Below are positions 1 through 9,473 of a DNA stretch of 64,000 nucleotides, piece after piece. The DNA lies in assembly GCF_001939065.1 (NCBI RefSeq), contig NZ_MPSZ01000001.1:434001-498000 (forward strand). The letters run 5' to 3'. Position 1 is the first letter of the stretch, and each line of letters starts with the position of its first letter. The position numbers were made by a program, and so were the translations under genes. Below the pieces are notes generated by a model, which was not told where the DNA came from, searched no databases, and worked only from the letters and a program-made list of their open reading frames with translations. This stretch comes from Exiguobacterium indicum HHS 31 (GTDB taxonomy: Bacteria > Bacillota > Bacilli > Exiguobacteriales > Exiguobacteriaceae).

Positions 1-1434
<1,434 letters not shown>

Positions 1435-1450
1435 TTAGTGAGACGTGATC

Positions 1451-2152
1451 TTAGTAGATCAATTGATAGATGAACACGGCAATCGCTCCACCGATGATTG
1501 GACCAACGACAGGAATCCATGAATAGCCCCAGTCAGATGAACCTTTATTCGGAATCGGTAGGATAGCGTGCGCGATACGCGGTCCAAGGTCACGAGCCGG
1601 GTTGATGGCATACCCTGTTGTACCACCGAGCGATAGACCGATGACGACGACGAGTAAACCGACGATGAGTGGTTTTAAGCCGTCTCCGAACGTCGTTAAA
1701 CCAAGTGCCAAGATACCGAAGACGAGAACGAATGTCCCGATGATCTCAGAAATCAAGTTCGACGGCGTATGACGAATCGCTGGACCTGTTGCGAACACAC
1801 CGAGTTTTGCGGCTTGATCATCAGTCGCTTCAAAATGTTTCATGTAATGAAGCCAAACGAGAATGGCGCCGATGAAAGCTCCGACAAGTTGTCCGGCAAT
1901 GTAGATCGGAACGTCTGCCCACGGTAGGTCAGAGTTCAAAGCAAGTGCAATCGTCAATGCGGGGTTCAAGTGTGCTCCGCTTTCAGCAGCGACGAATGCT
2001 GCTGTCATGACGGCAAGACCCCAAGCGAACGTGATGACGATCCATCCGCTGTTTTCCGATTTCGTCTTTTTCAAGACGACACCGGCGACGACTCCATCCC
2101 CGAGCAGGATGAGGATCATCGTACCGATCATTTCTAGTACAAAGTTATTCAT
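1451..2152 (-). CDS. glpF: glycerol uptake facilitator (MIP family)
   Basis: Membrane channel for passive glycerol entry, 233 residues, the normal length for bacterial GlpF. Six hydrophobic segments are visible. The two pore half-helices carry HLNPALT near residue 62 and [11 protein letters not shown] near residue 185. The Asp after the second NPAR is the residue that distinguishes aquaglyceroporins from water-only channels. The start ATG at 2152 has AAAGGGAGGG seven bases upstream. It lies directly upstream of glpK in the same orientation, and a cre site and a candidate promoter lie in front of it. Confidence 0.95.
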   Translation of the reverse strand: MNNFVLEMIGTMILILLGDGVVAGVVLKKTKSENSGWIVITFAWGLAVMTAAFVAAESGAHLNPALTIALALNSDLPWADVPIYIAGQLVGAFIGAILVWLHYMKHFEATDDQAAKLGVFATGPAIRHTPSNLISEIIGTFVLVFGILALGLTTFGDGLKPLIVGLLVVVIGLSLGGTTGYAINPARDLGPRIAHAILPIPNKGSSDWGYSWIPVVGPIIGGAIAVFIYQLIY

Positions 2153-2174
2153 GCAAAAACCCTCCCTTTGGATT

Positions 2175-2200
2175 AAAGCAGATAATGGCCTTTCTACTTT
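2175..2200 (-). promoter_or_regulatory. hairpin in the glpF leader
   Basis: Arms 2175-2182 and 2193-2200 form an 8-bp stem with one G-U pair and a 10-nt loop, just upstream of the glpF Shine-Dalgarno. In Bacillus the glpFK leader is controlled by GlpP antitermination, but this hairpin has no U-run after it, so it is not a clear terminator. Function unknown. Confidence 0.3.
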
Positions 2201-2214
2201 AAATTACTCCGATT

Positions 2215-2228
2215 TGAGAACGTTTTCA
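2215..2228 (-). promoter_or_regulatory. cre site (CcpA) upstream of glpFK
   Basis: Read on the minus strand the site is TGAAAACGTTCTCA, which matches the consensus TGWAANCGNTNWCA at every position. A possible -35 TTGAAA overlaps it, with a weak -10 TAATTT 17 bp downstream, so CcpA binding would block RNA polymerase. Glucose repression of glycerol uptake is the known role of cre in this position; its action here is inferred. Confidence 0.8.
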
Positions 2229-2301
2229 ATACATATAATTGAAATATAGGAATGGAAATTTTTTATTTTGATGTTTAAAGATACGAAAAAGTGGATAAGA
2301 A

Positions 2302-2340
2302 AACACCTCTTCCTGCCTGCAAGCAAGCAAAAGAGGTGTT
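2302..2340 (-). terminator. terminator after the 2339-2809 gene
   Basis: Inverted repeat AACACCTCTT (2302-2311) and AAGAGGTGTT (2331-2340), a 10-bp perfect stem with a 19-nt loop. It overlaps the stop codon of the gene it terminates and is followed on the minus strand by a short interrupted T-tract. Confidence 0.6.
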
Positions 2341-2809
2341 ACCGACGACGTTTTTTTCTTTTTTTAGGTCGAAACCAACTGCTGGAATAATCTAGTAGGA
2401 TATGAATCGTACTCGCCACCATGATGCCAACGATGAATGCAGGCAAGGAAGCAAACCACGAATCAATCGTAGCAGAATCAAGAACCTGAAAATATAGACT
2501 TATAAATAGTAGGGGAATCAGAATCGCAGCACTATAAAGAAGCCGAATGATGTCTCCGATGATCAGTCCATGCGACCAGATCGATCGGTGAGGCATGATC
2601 TTGACATACGGCATCCAAAGAACTCGAAATGGTCCAAAGCGATAATACGGTTCTGACTTTAAATCGAGGTCGGGTGACAACCAAAGGGTACCGACAGCGA
2701 TACCGATGGCAGTCGGTAACCAATCGGTTTGTTGCGTTGCGACCGAATACGCAACGTAACCCGTCAGTGCGACGGTATTGACGGTATCATGTACATTTCC
2801 TGATGGCAT
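2339..2809 (-). CDS. putative metal-binding membrane protein (DUF2227-like)
   Basis: 156 residues, starting MPSGNVHD, with HRSIWSHG near residue 74 and three or four hydrophobic segments. The PSG-x-x-HD start and the second HR-x-x-x-SHG motif resemble DUF2227 and YdjM-like membrane proteins, in which His and Asp are thought to bind metal. The C-terminus is strongly basic (KKRKKRRR). The gene lies 31 nt behind lexA on the same strand. Its Shine-Dalgarno GGAGG is at 2835-2839, before a terminator-like hairpin, and the ATG comes only after the hairpin's U-run. The cellular role is unknown; family assignment is moderate. Confidence 0.75.
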   Translation of the reverse strand: MPSGNVHDTVNTVALTGYVAYSVATQQTDWLPTAIGIAVGTLWLSPDLDLKSEPYYRFGPFRVLWMPYVKIMPHRSIWSHGLIIGDIIRLLYSAAILIPLLFISLYFQVLDSATIDSWFASLPAFIVGIMVASTIHILLDYSSSWFRPKKRKKRRR

Positions 2810-2810
2810 G

Positions 2811-2834
2811 AAAAAAGACCAGTCGTAACTGGTC
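2811..2834 (-). terminator. lexA terminator within the next gene's translation start region
   Basis: On the minus strand GACCAGT-TACG-ACTGGTC (2834-2817) is followed by six T (2816-2811), a compact intrinsic terminator with a UNCG-type loop. It sits between GGAGG (2839-2835) and the ATG at 2809 of the next gene. Confidence 0.8.
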
Positions 2835-2840
2835 CCTCCG

Positions 2841-3455
2841 TCAATGAATCGTCCGATACACGCCGATTACCTTACCAAGAATGGAGACATTATCGAAATA
2901 CATCGGATTCATCGAGTCATTTTCTGGTTGTAGACGTACCTGTTGATCTTCTAAGAAGAACCGTTTCACCGTCGCTTCGCTATCTTCGGTCATAGCTACG
3001 ACGATTTCTCCGTTTTCTGCTGTGTTTTGTTGGCGCACGATGACACGATCGCCGTCAAGAATACCTGCGTTAATCATCGATTCACCATCGATCGTCAACA
3101 TGAAGACCGTCTCGTTCCCTACATAATGTGCAGGGAGTGGGAACTGTTCTTCGATGTTTTCAATCGCTGTAATCGGAAGACCTGCTGTGACTTTCCCGAT
3201 GACGGGAACATGGACGATGGCTTCCGTGATTTCTTCAGGCTTATCAAGCAATATCTCAATCGCACGTGGTTTCGTCGGGTCACGGCGAATCATTCCCCGT
3301 TTCTCGAGTCGATCCAAATGACCGTGTACCGTCGAGCTAGACGCGAGTCCGACTGCTTCTCCGATTTCACGAACTGATGGTGGATACCCCTTCAGTTTCA
3401 CTTCAGAGACGATGTAGTCGAGAATCTCTTGTTGGCGCTTAGACATTTTCCGCAT
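2841..3455 (-). CDS. lexA: SOS repressor LexA
   Basis: Transcriptional repressor of the SOS regulon, 204 residues. The N-terminal winged helix contains [12 protein letters not shown] and the [16 protein letters not shown] recognition region. The C-terminal S24 peptidase domain has the Ala-Gly cleavage region (VTAGLP), the catalytic Ser in DGESM and the Lys in [16 protein letters not shown] chose the ATG at 3455 because AAAGAGGTGG lies at the right distance. The frame stays open another 41 codons upstream, but that part runs over the promoter and LexA boxes. It is divergent from yneA, as in B. subtilis (dinR-yneA). It probably represses itself through the shared boxes. Confidence 0.97.
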   Translation of the reverse strand: MRKMSKRQQEILDYIVSEVKLKGYPPSVREIGEAVGLASSSTVHGHLDRLEKRGMIRRDPTKPRAIEILLDKPEEITEAIVHVPVIGKVTAGLPITAIENIEEQFPLPAHYVGNETVFMLTIDGESMINAGILDGDRVIVRQQNTAENGEIVVAMTEDSEATVKRFFLEDQQVRLQPENDSMNPMYFDNVSILGKVIGVYRTIH

Positions 3456-3516
3456 ACGAATTGCCACCTCTTTCTGGATTGAAGTTTGAAATGTAAGAAT
3501 ATATGTTTCTAGATTC

Positions 3517-3545
3517 ACTATAACATAGAACAAATGAGCGTACAA
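3517..3545 (-). promoter_or_regulatory. lexA promoter
   Basis: Minus-strand -35 TTGTAC (3545-3540), a 17-bp spacer and -10 TATAGT (3522-3517). The first LexA box overlaps the -35, consistent with autorepression. Confidence 0.7.
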
Positions 3546-3556
3546 ACAATTGTTCG
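3543..3556. promoter_or_regulatory. LexA (SOS) box 1
   Basis: CAAACAATTGTTCG matches the Gram-positive SOS box CGAAC-N4-GTTCG with one mismatch. It overlaps the lexA -35. Confidence 0.75.
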
Positions 3557-3566
3557 ACATTTTGTG

Positions 3567-3596
3567 TTGACCGAACACGGGTTCTGTGTTTATTAT
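3567..3596 (+). promoter_or_regulatory. yneA promoter
   Basis: -35 TTGACC (3567-3572), an 18-bp spacer and -10 TATTAT (3591-3596). LexA box 2 fills the spacer and box 3 lies just downstream, so LexA would block both binding and escape. Confidence 0.65.
3572..3585. promoter_or_regulatory. LexA (SOS) box 2
   Basis: CGAACACGGGTTCT fits CGAAC-N4-GTTC and lies between the -35 and -10 of yneA. Confidence 0.8.
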
Positions 3597-3604
3597 GAGT
3601 TATG

Positions 3605-3618
3605 CGAACAATTGTTCC
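3605..3618. promoter_or_regulatory. LexA (SOS) box 3, with a weak fourth copy after it
   Basis: CGAACAATTGTTCC is a near-perfect SOS box downstream of the yneA -10. A weaker copy, CGAAC-N4-ATTCT, follows at 3620-3633. Confidence 0.85.
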
Positions 3619-3663
3619 GCGAACATTTATTCTAACTCATTCATTTCATATTTGGAGGGATTC

Positions 3664-3954
3664 ATGATGATTCATACGATTCGTACTCATGCTTTTTCAA
3701 TTCTCTTCTATGCATTAAGTATTGCCTTCGTGATCTTTTTACTCACACCGCGCCCGGATGAAAAAGTGGCGCAACTAATGACTGCTTCCGTTACGGTCGA
3801 TGAGAATGCTACAGTTGAACAAATCGCTGAAGTCTACAATGACGGTTCGATGTCAGATGAAGAATACGTCAACTGGTTGATTAAAAATAATGATGTCGAG
3901 ACAAAACACGTCATCTCAAAAAGCAAAATCGTTGTACCAATCGCACAACAATGA
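3664..3954 (+). CDS. yneA: SOS cell-division suppressor YneA
   Basis: Small membrane-anchored inhibitor that delays division during DNA damage. It has 96 residues: one hydrophobic N-terminal segment (about residues 10-30) and then an extracellular LysM-like part beginning TASVTVDENATVEQIAEVYN and ending KSKIVVPI. B. subtilis YneA has the same plan (about 105 residues). The start is one of the tandem ATGs at 3664 or 3667, behind TTGGAGGG. The frame extends further upstream, but that part crosses the LexA boxes. Position next to lexA and before yneB strongly supports the name although sequence similarity is low. Confidence 0.85.
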   Translation: MMIHTIRTHAFSILFYALSIAFVIFLLTPRPDEKVAQLMTASVTVDENATVEQIAEVYNDGSMSDEEYVNWLIKNNDVETKHVISKSKIVVPIAQQ

Positions 3955-3993
3955 CAAAATGGAAAAGTTGTGAAAGAACGAACAGGGATGTGA

Positions 3994-4653
<660 letters not shown>

Positions 4654-4655
4654 GA

Positions 4656-4697
4656 AGCAAGTAACCCGTCGACTGACGCGGTTAACTTGCTTTTTTT
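4656..4697 (+). terminator. terminator after yneB
   Basis: Stem of AGCAAGT-AACC with GGTT-AACTTGCT, one bulged base, followed by seven T. Confidence 0.8.
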
Positions 4698-4766
4698 AGT
4701 AAGCTCTTTTACAGTAAGAATACAATTGAACTACTCAAGTTTGAGTCGTACAGAAAGAGGGATTCC

Positions 4767-5003
4767 ATGTTATCACAAGAACAATTAGATCGAATCAACG
4801 CATTAGCGAATAAATCAAAAGTCGAGCCGTTATCAGAAGCAGAAGCGGCAGAGCAAAAAGAGTTACGTGCAGCGTATCTCGCAGCATTCCGTGGATCGTT
4901 CAAAAACCAACTCATGGGCATGAAGATTGTTGATGAAGAAGGTACGGACGTAACACCAGAGAAATTAAAACAAGCACAAGAAGAAGAACGGAATAAACAA
5001 TAA
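4767..5003 (+). CDS. ynzC: DUF896 protein YnzC
   Basis: Small soluble helical protein of 78 residues (MLSQEQLDRINALANKSK...), matching the DUF896 family by its N-terminal helix-hairpin and the KNQLMGMKIVDEEGTDVTPEKL segment. In B. subtilis ynzC follows yneB in the SOS-induced operon. Here a terminator separates them, so it may have its own promoter (TTGAAC at 4728-4733, weak -10). An ACTCAA-GT-TTGAGT dyad lies in that promoter region. Biochemical function is unknown. Confidence 0.85.
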   Translation: MLSQEQLDRINALANKSKVEPLSEAEAAEQKELRAAYLAAFRGSFKNQLMGMKIVDEEGTDVTPEKLKQAQEEERNKQ

Positions 5004-5024
5004 TCGTTTGTTTCTTCTATAGAA

Positions 5025-5056
5025 GAAAGAGGTTCGCGTTAAGCGGACCTCTTTTT
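5025..5056 (+). terminator. terminator after ynzC
   Basis: Stem AAGAGGTTCGC with GCGGACCTCTT (5025-5051, near perfect), followed by a T-run. Confidence 0.8.
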
Positions 5057-5201
5057 TGTTTAGCGCTGTTAGATGAGGAAACATTGCACGATAGCAATAC
5101 ATCTTAATAACGATCTTTCATCAATTCATGCATCCTGTATGAGTCGATAGAACGGCTATAGATAGCGCATTCATTTTAATGTGACATACTATTTAGAAAA
5201 G

Positions 5202-5230
5202 TTGTATCACATTTAAGAGTGTGCTAAAAT
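5202..5230 (+). promoter_or_regulatory. tkt promoter
   Basis: -35 TTGTAT (5202-5207), 17-bp spacer, -10 TAAAAT (5225-5230), about 37 nt before the tkt start. This is a standard sigma-A promoter. Confidence 0.7.
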
Positions 5231-5267
5231 GAGTAGGAATTTGTGAAAAAGAGAGAGGATGATTGTT

Positions 5268-7247
5268 TTGACGAACATGACGACAGTAGAACAATTAGCA
5301 ATTAATACGATTCGTACCTTATCGATTGATGCCGTACAAAAGGCGAACTCGGGTCACCCAGGTATGCCAATGGGAGCAGCGCCGATGGCATTCTCGCTTT
5401 GGGCGGATCATATGAACCACAACCCTAAAAATCCAGAATGGTTCAACCGCGACCGTTTTGTACTTTCAGCCGGACACGGTTCGATGCTTCTCTACTCACT
5501 CCTCCACCTATCGGGATATGATCTATCAATGGATGATCTTAAATCATTCCGTCAATGGGGATCAAAAACACCAGGTCACCCGGAATACCGTCACACGGCT
5601 GGTGTAGATGCGACGACAGGTCCACTTGGTCAAGGGATTGCAATGGCAGTTGGTATGGCGATGGCAGAACGTCATCTTGAAGCAAAATACAACCGTGACG
5701 ATCTCAACGTCGTCGATCACTTCACATACGGAATTTGTGGAGATGGAGACTTAATGGAAGGTGTCTCAGCTGAAGCGGCTTCACTCGCAGGTCACCTTGG
5801 TCTTGGTAAATTGGTCGTATTGTATGATTCAAACGATATCTCACTTGATGGCGATCTCGATAAATCATTCTCTGAAAACGTCCAGAAGCGCTTCGAAGCG
5901 TACAACTGGCAAGTCATTCGCGTAGAAGACGGAACGGATATCGATTCGATTTCGAAAGCAATCGCGGCGGCACAAGCAGAGACGACAAAACCAACATTGA
6001 TCGAAGTCAAGACAGTCATCGGTTTCGGTTCACCGAACAAATCAGGGAAGTCGGCTTCTCACGGTGCACCACTCGGTGAAGCGGAAATCAAATTGACGAA
6101 AGCTAGCTACATTTGGGATCACGAAGAGTTCTACGTCCCTGAAGAAGTCAAATCATTGTTCGACGAGCGGATCGTCCAACGTGGTGCTTCTGCGGAAGAC
6201 GCATGGAACGAAACGATGAAACAATACGAAGCAGCTCATCCAGAATTGCATGCGGAACTCGTTCGCGCGATCGCAAACGAATTGCCAAGCAACTGGGAAG
6301 CAGATCTTCCGACGTACGACTTGTCATCGAAAAAAGCGACACGTCAAACGAGTGGTGAAGTCTTGAACGGTCTTGCGAAGAACGTTCCGACATTGTTCGG
6401 TGGTTCAGCTGACCTTGCAGGATCGAACAACACGATGCTCAAAGGCGAAGCAGACTTCGATATCGACCCAAGCGGTCGTAACATCTGGTTCGGTGTACGT
6501 GAATTCGCAATGGCTGCGGCTGTCAACGGTATGGCACTTCACGGCGGCGTCATTCCTTACGGTGCGACATTCTTCGTCTTCTCGGATTACCTCCGTCCAG
6601 CTGTTCGTTTAGCAGCATTAATGGGGCTTCCATCAATCTTCGTCTTGACGCACGACTCGATCGCTGTCGGGGAAGATGGTCCAACACACGAGCCAGTCGA
6701 GCACTTGATGAGCTTCCGTGCAATGCCGAACGTCACGATCTACCGTCCAGCAGACGGAAAAGAGACGATCGCAGCATGGAAAACAGCGGTTCAAGCGAAA
6801 GACAAACCGACACTTCTCGTCTTGACACGTCAGGGTCTTCCTGAACTTGAAGGCACGACGACAGAGGGTGCTGAAAAAGGTGGTTATGTCATCGCTGGTG
6901 ACGTCACGAAAGCTGATACGCTCTTGATCGGTACGGGTTCAGAAGTTCACCTTCTTGTCGAAGCACAAAAAGAACTTGGTGAATCAGCAGCTGTCGTTTC
7001 GCTTCCATCATGGGAAGTATTCGAAGCGCAGTCAGCAGAGTATAAAGAATCAGTTCTTCCAAAACACATCACGAAACGTGTTGCGATCGAAGCAGGCGCT
7101 TCGCTCGGTTGGTACAAATATGTAGGAACAGAAGGACAAGTCATTGGAATCGATCGTTTCGGCGCATCTGCGCCTGGAGACTTCCTCTTGAAAGAATACG
7201 GCATGTCTGTTGAGAACGTTTTAGCGACAGTCAAACAACTCGGATAA
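5268..7247 (+). CDS. tkt: transketolase
   Basis: Thiamine-diphosphate enzyme of the pentose phosphate pathway that transfers two-carbon ketol units between sugar phosphates. It has about 659 residues, the standard length. [12 protein letters not shown] near the N-terminus, [17 protein letters not shown] and [10 protein letters not shown] carry the substrate and ThDP/Mg contacts. The pyrimidine domain carries [21 protein letters not shown]. Three in-frame starts exist (ATG 5259, TTG 5268, ATG 5277). I chose the TTG because AGAGAGG lies nine bases ahead of it, while ATG 5259 directly abuts that site. Placement between ynzC and yneF is conserved. Confidence 0.96.
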   Translation: MTNMTTVEQLAINTIRTLSIDAVQKANSGHPGMPMGAAPMAFSLWADHMNHNPKNPEWFNRDRFVLSAGHGSMLLYSLLHLSGYDLSMDDLKSFRQWGSKTPGHPEYRHTAGVDATTGPLGQGIAMAVGMAMAERHLEAKYNRDDLNVVDHFTYGICGDGDLMEGVSAEAASLAGHLGLGKLVVLYDSNDISLDGDLDKSFSENVQKRFEAYNWQVIRVEDGTDIDSISKAIAAAQAETTKPTLIEVKTVIGFGSPNKSGKSASHGAPLGEAEIKLTKASYIWDHEEFYVPEEVKSLFDERIVQRGASAEDAWNETMKQYEAAHPELHAELVRAIANELPSNWEADLPTYDLSSKKATRQTSGEVLNGLAKNVPTLFGGSADLAGSNNTMLKGEADFDIDPSGRNIWFGVREFAMAAAVNGMALHGGVIPYGATFFVFSDYLRPAVRLAALMGLPSIFVLTHDSIAVGEDGPTHEPVEHLMSFRAMPNVTIYRPADGKETIAAWKTAVQAKDKPTLLVLTRQGLPELEGTTTEGAEKGGYVIAGDVTKADTLLIGTGSEVHLLVEAQKELGESAAVVSLPSWEVFEAQSAEYKESVLPKHITKRVAIEAGASLGWYKYVGTEGQVIGIDRFGASAPGDFLLKEYGMSVENVLATVKQLG

Positions 7248-7261
7248 TCTTTTCCGGAAAA

Positions 7262-7292
7262 ACGGGTCCGATCTTACGTCGGGCTCGTTTTT
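7262..7292 (+). terminator. terminator after tkt
   Basis: ACGGGTCCGA pairs with TCGGGCTCGT (two G-U pairs), followed by a T-run. Confidence 0.65.
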
Positions 7293-7370
7293 CATCTATT
7301 ATCATCTATGCAAACAATTGGAATTATAGTATAGTAAAAAGCGACGTTTTAAGTTAGAGGAGGAAGCAAC

Positions 7371-7601
7371 TTGGCTACATGGATTTGGATTTTAATTGCC
7401 CTTCTTTGCTTGGTAGCAGGTGTCGCCCTTGGTTTCTATATCGCTCGTCGATACATGATGAACTACTTGGAGCAAAACCCACCAATCAACGAAGATATGA
7501 TTAAGACATTGATGATGCAAATGGGTCAAAAGCCATCACAAAAGAAAGTCAACCAAGTGATGCGTTCAATGAGTGGTTCAATGAAATCACCTAAAAAATA
7601 A
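7371..7601 (+). CDS. yneF: YneF family membrane protein (UPF0154)
   Basis: Small single-span membrane protein, 76 residues. A hydrophobic helix (about residues 4-24) is followed by [35 protein letters not shown], the hallmark of UPF0154. The start is TTG at 7371 with GAGGAGGAAG upstream. It follows tkt as in B. subtilis. Function unknown. Confidence 0.9.
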   Translation: MATWIWILIALLCLVAGVALGFYIARRYMMNYLEQNPPINEDMIKTLMMQMGQKPSQKKVNQVMRSMSGSMKSPKK

Positions 7602-7611
7602 GCTGTACGAA

Positions 7612-7636
7612 AGGGGACCGAATGGTCTCCTTTTTA
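7612..7636 (+). terminator. terminator after yneF
   Basis: AGGGGACC-GAAT-GGTCTCCT hairpin followed by TTTTT. Confidence 0.7.
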
Positions 7637-7721
7637 TTTGCTATTTTTTAGAAAGAGAACTAATCTAAAATGTGAGACTATTTCAAATAATCATAGGATT
7701 TAAAAAAGGGGGGAGACTTGA

Positions 7722-9473
7722 ATGGGAGTCTTCAGGAAACTCGGTTGGTTTTTCCGACGAGAATGGAAAGCATATAGTCTTGGGGTCGTCAGTTTGATTT
7801 TTGTAGCGGCGTTAGAGTTGATTCCGCCAAAAATCATCGGGACGACGGTCAACGGTCTGAGTGAGGGAAGCTTAACGAAAGATGATTTGATTCGTCTCGC
7901 AGGTACGTTGTTGCTCATCGGGGTCGCGACATATATCATTCGTTATTTTTGGCGCTTTTATATCTTTGGGGCATCGATTCGTCTCGGTCGATTATTGCGC
8001 AGCCAACTGTATGGACATTTTTCAGATTTGGATCAATCGTTCTATAAGAAATATCGGAGCGGGGACTTGATGGCGCATGCGACGAACGACGTACAGGCGG
8101 TATCGATGACAGCAGGTGCCGGTATTCTCACGCTCGTCGACTCGGTGACGATGGGGAGCTTCGTCATCATCACGATGGTCACGACGATCAGTTGGAAATT
8201 GACGCTCGTATCACTTCTACCGATGCCGCTGATGGTCTACTTGACGTCACGCTACGGGAAAATGCTGCATTCGCGTTTTCATAACGCGCAGGAAGCATTC
8301 TCCGATTTGAATGATAAGGTCGCGGAAAGTATTAGTGGTGTCCGCGTCTTAAAAGCAACAGGGGAAGTGGAATCTGACGTGCAGACGTTTACGGATCTAT
8401 CGAATGACGTCGTCCAAAAGAACCGTCGTGTCGCAAAAATCGATGCTTTATTTGATCCGACGATTTTTGGATTAGTCGGTCTATCGTACATCATCGCTGT
8501 CGGATATGGTGCATACCTGTTACAACAAGGTGAAATCCGAATTGGTGACATCGTCTCATTCACTACATATCTTGGTTTATTGACATGGCCAATGCTTGCC
8601 TTCGGTTGGTTGTTCAACATTGTCGAACGTGGTCGTGCTTCCTACGATCGGATCGAGCGAATGCTTGCGATCGAACCGGAAATTAAAGATGCGAAGGAAG
8701 CAGCAACAAGTGTTTCCTCACCTGAACTCCACGTTGGGATTGAGCGTTTCATCTATGATACGCAACCGGTCTTACAAGACATCGATGTGACGTTGAAGCC
8801 CGGTAAATCGCTCGGGATCGTCGGAAAGACAGGTGCTGGGAAATCGACGTTCGTTCGCTTATTGTCTCGCGAATACGACGTCAAACAAGGCGCCATCACG
8901 ATTGGTGGACGAGACATCAAACAATTGACGCGTGACACCGTCCGTCGTCAAGTGGCGATCGTTCCACAGGATCATTTCTTATTCTCCGCGTCGATTGCTG
9001 ATAATATTGCCTTTGCAAAACCGGATGCATCAATGGAAGACATCATGGAAGCAGCGCGGATCGCAGCGGTTCATGATGATATTCTTGGGTTTAAGGAAGG
9101 GTACGCGACGATGGTCGGGGAGCGTGGGGTGACGTTATCCGGCGGTCAAAAACAACGGATCTCGATTGCCCGGGCATTACTAGCAGACTGTCCGATTTTA
9201 GTGCTCGATGATGCCTTATCTGCGGTTGATGCCAAAACTGAGGAAGCGATCATCCACCACTTCCGCACGGCGGATCACGATCAGGCACAAATCATCGTTG
9301 CTCATCGCCTGTCGGCTGTGTCACATACCGATGAGATCATCGTCCTTGAAGACGGTCGGATCATCGAGCGAGGCACACATGAGCAGTTACTCGCTCATGA
9401 CGGTTGGTATAAAGAGACGTACGATCGCCAGCAACTAGAATCACTCGTCGAACAAGGAGGGCGTTCCGAATGA
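7722..9473 (+). CDS. heterodimeric ABC exporter, degenerate-site subunit (BmrC-like)
   Basis: Half-transporter of 583 residues: six membrane helices (about residues 15-310), then a nucleotide-binding domain. Walker A GKTGAGKST is near residue 368, the signature LSGGQ near 471, and the Walker B region LVLDDALSAVDA near 492. The catalytic Glu after Walker B is Asp, while the signature is canonical. This is the pattern of the subunit that carries the degenerate site in BmrCD, LmrCD or TM287/288-type heterodimers. Its stop overlaps the start of the second subunit (ATGA), so the two are translationally coupled. Substrate is not shown by the sequence; multidrug export is likely. Confidence 0.88.
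   Translation: MGVFRKLGWFFRREWKAYSLGVVSLIFVAALELIPPKIIGTTVNGLSEGSLTKDDLIRLAGTLLLIGVATYIIRYFWRFYIFGASIRLGRLLRSQLYGHFSDLDQSFYKKYRSGDLMAHATNDVQAVSMTAGAGILTLVDSVTMGSFVIITMVTTISWKLTLVSLLPMPLMVYLTSRYGKMLHSRFHNAQEAFSDLNDKVAESISGVRVLKATGEVESDVQTFTDLSNDVVQKNRRVAKIDALFDPTIFGLVGLSYIIAVGYGAYLLQQGEIRIGDIVSFTTYLGLLTWPMLAFGWLFNIVERGRASYDRIERMLAIEPEIKDAKEAATSVSSPELHVGIERFIYDTQPVLQDIDVTLKPGKSLGIVGKTGAGKSTFVRLLSREYDVKQGAITIGGRDIKQLTRDTVRRQVAIVPQDHFLFSASIADNIAFAKPDASMEDIMEAARIAAVHDDILGFKEGYATMVGERGVTLSGGQKQRISIARALLADCPILVLDDALSAVDAKTEEAIIHHFRTADHDQAQIIVAHRLSAVSHTDEIIVLEDGRIIERGTHEQLLAHDGWYKETYDRQQLESLVEQGGRSE

Noticed and set aside
3456..3578. 41-codon N-terminal extension of lexA
   Set aside because: It runs over the lexA promoter and LexA boxes; the ATG at 3455 has a good ribosome site and gives the standard length.
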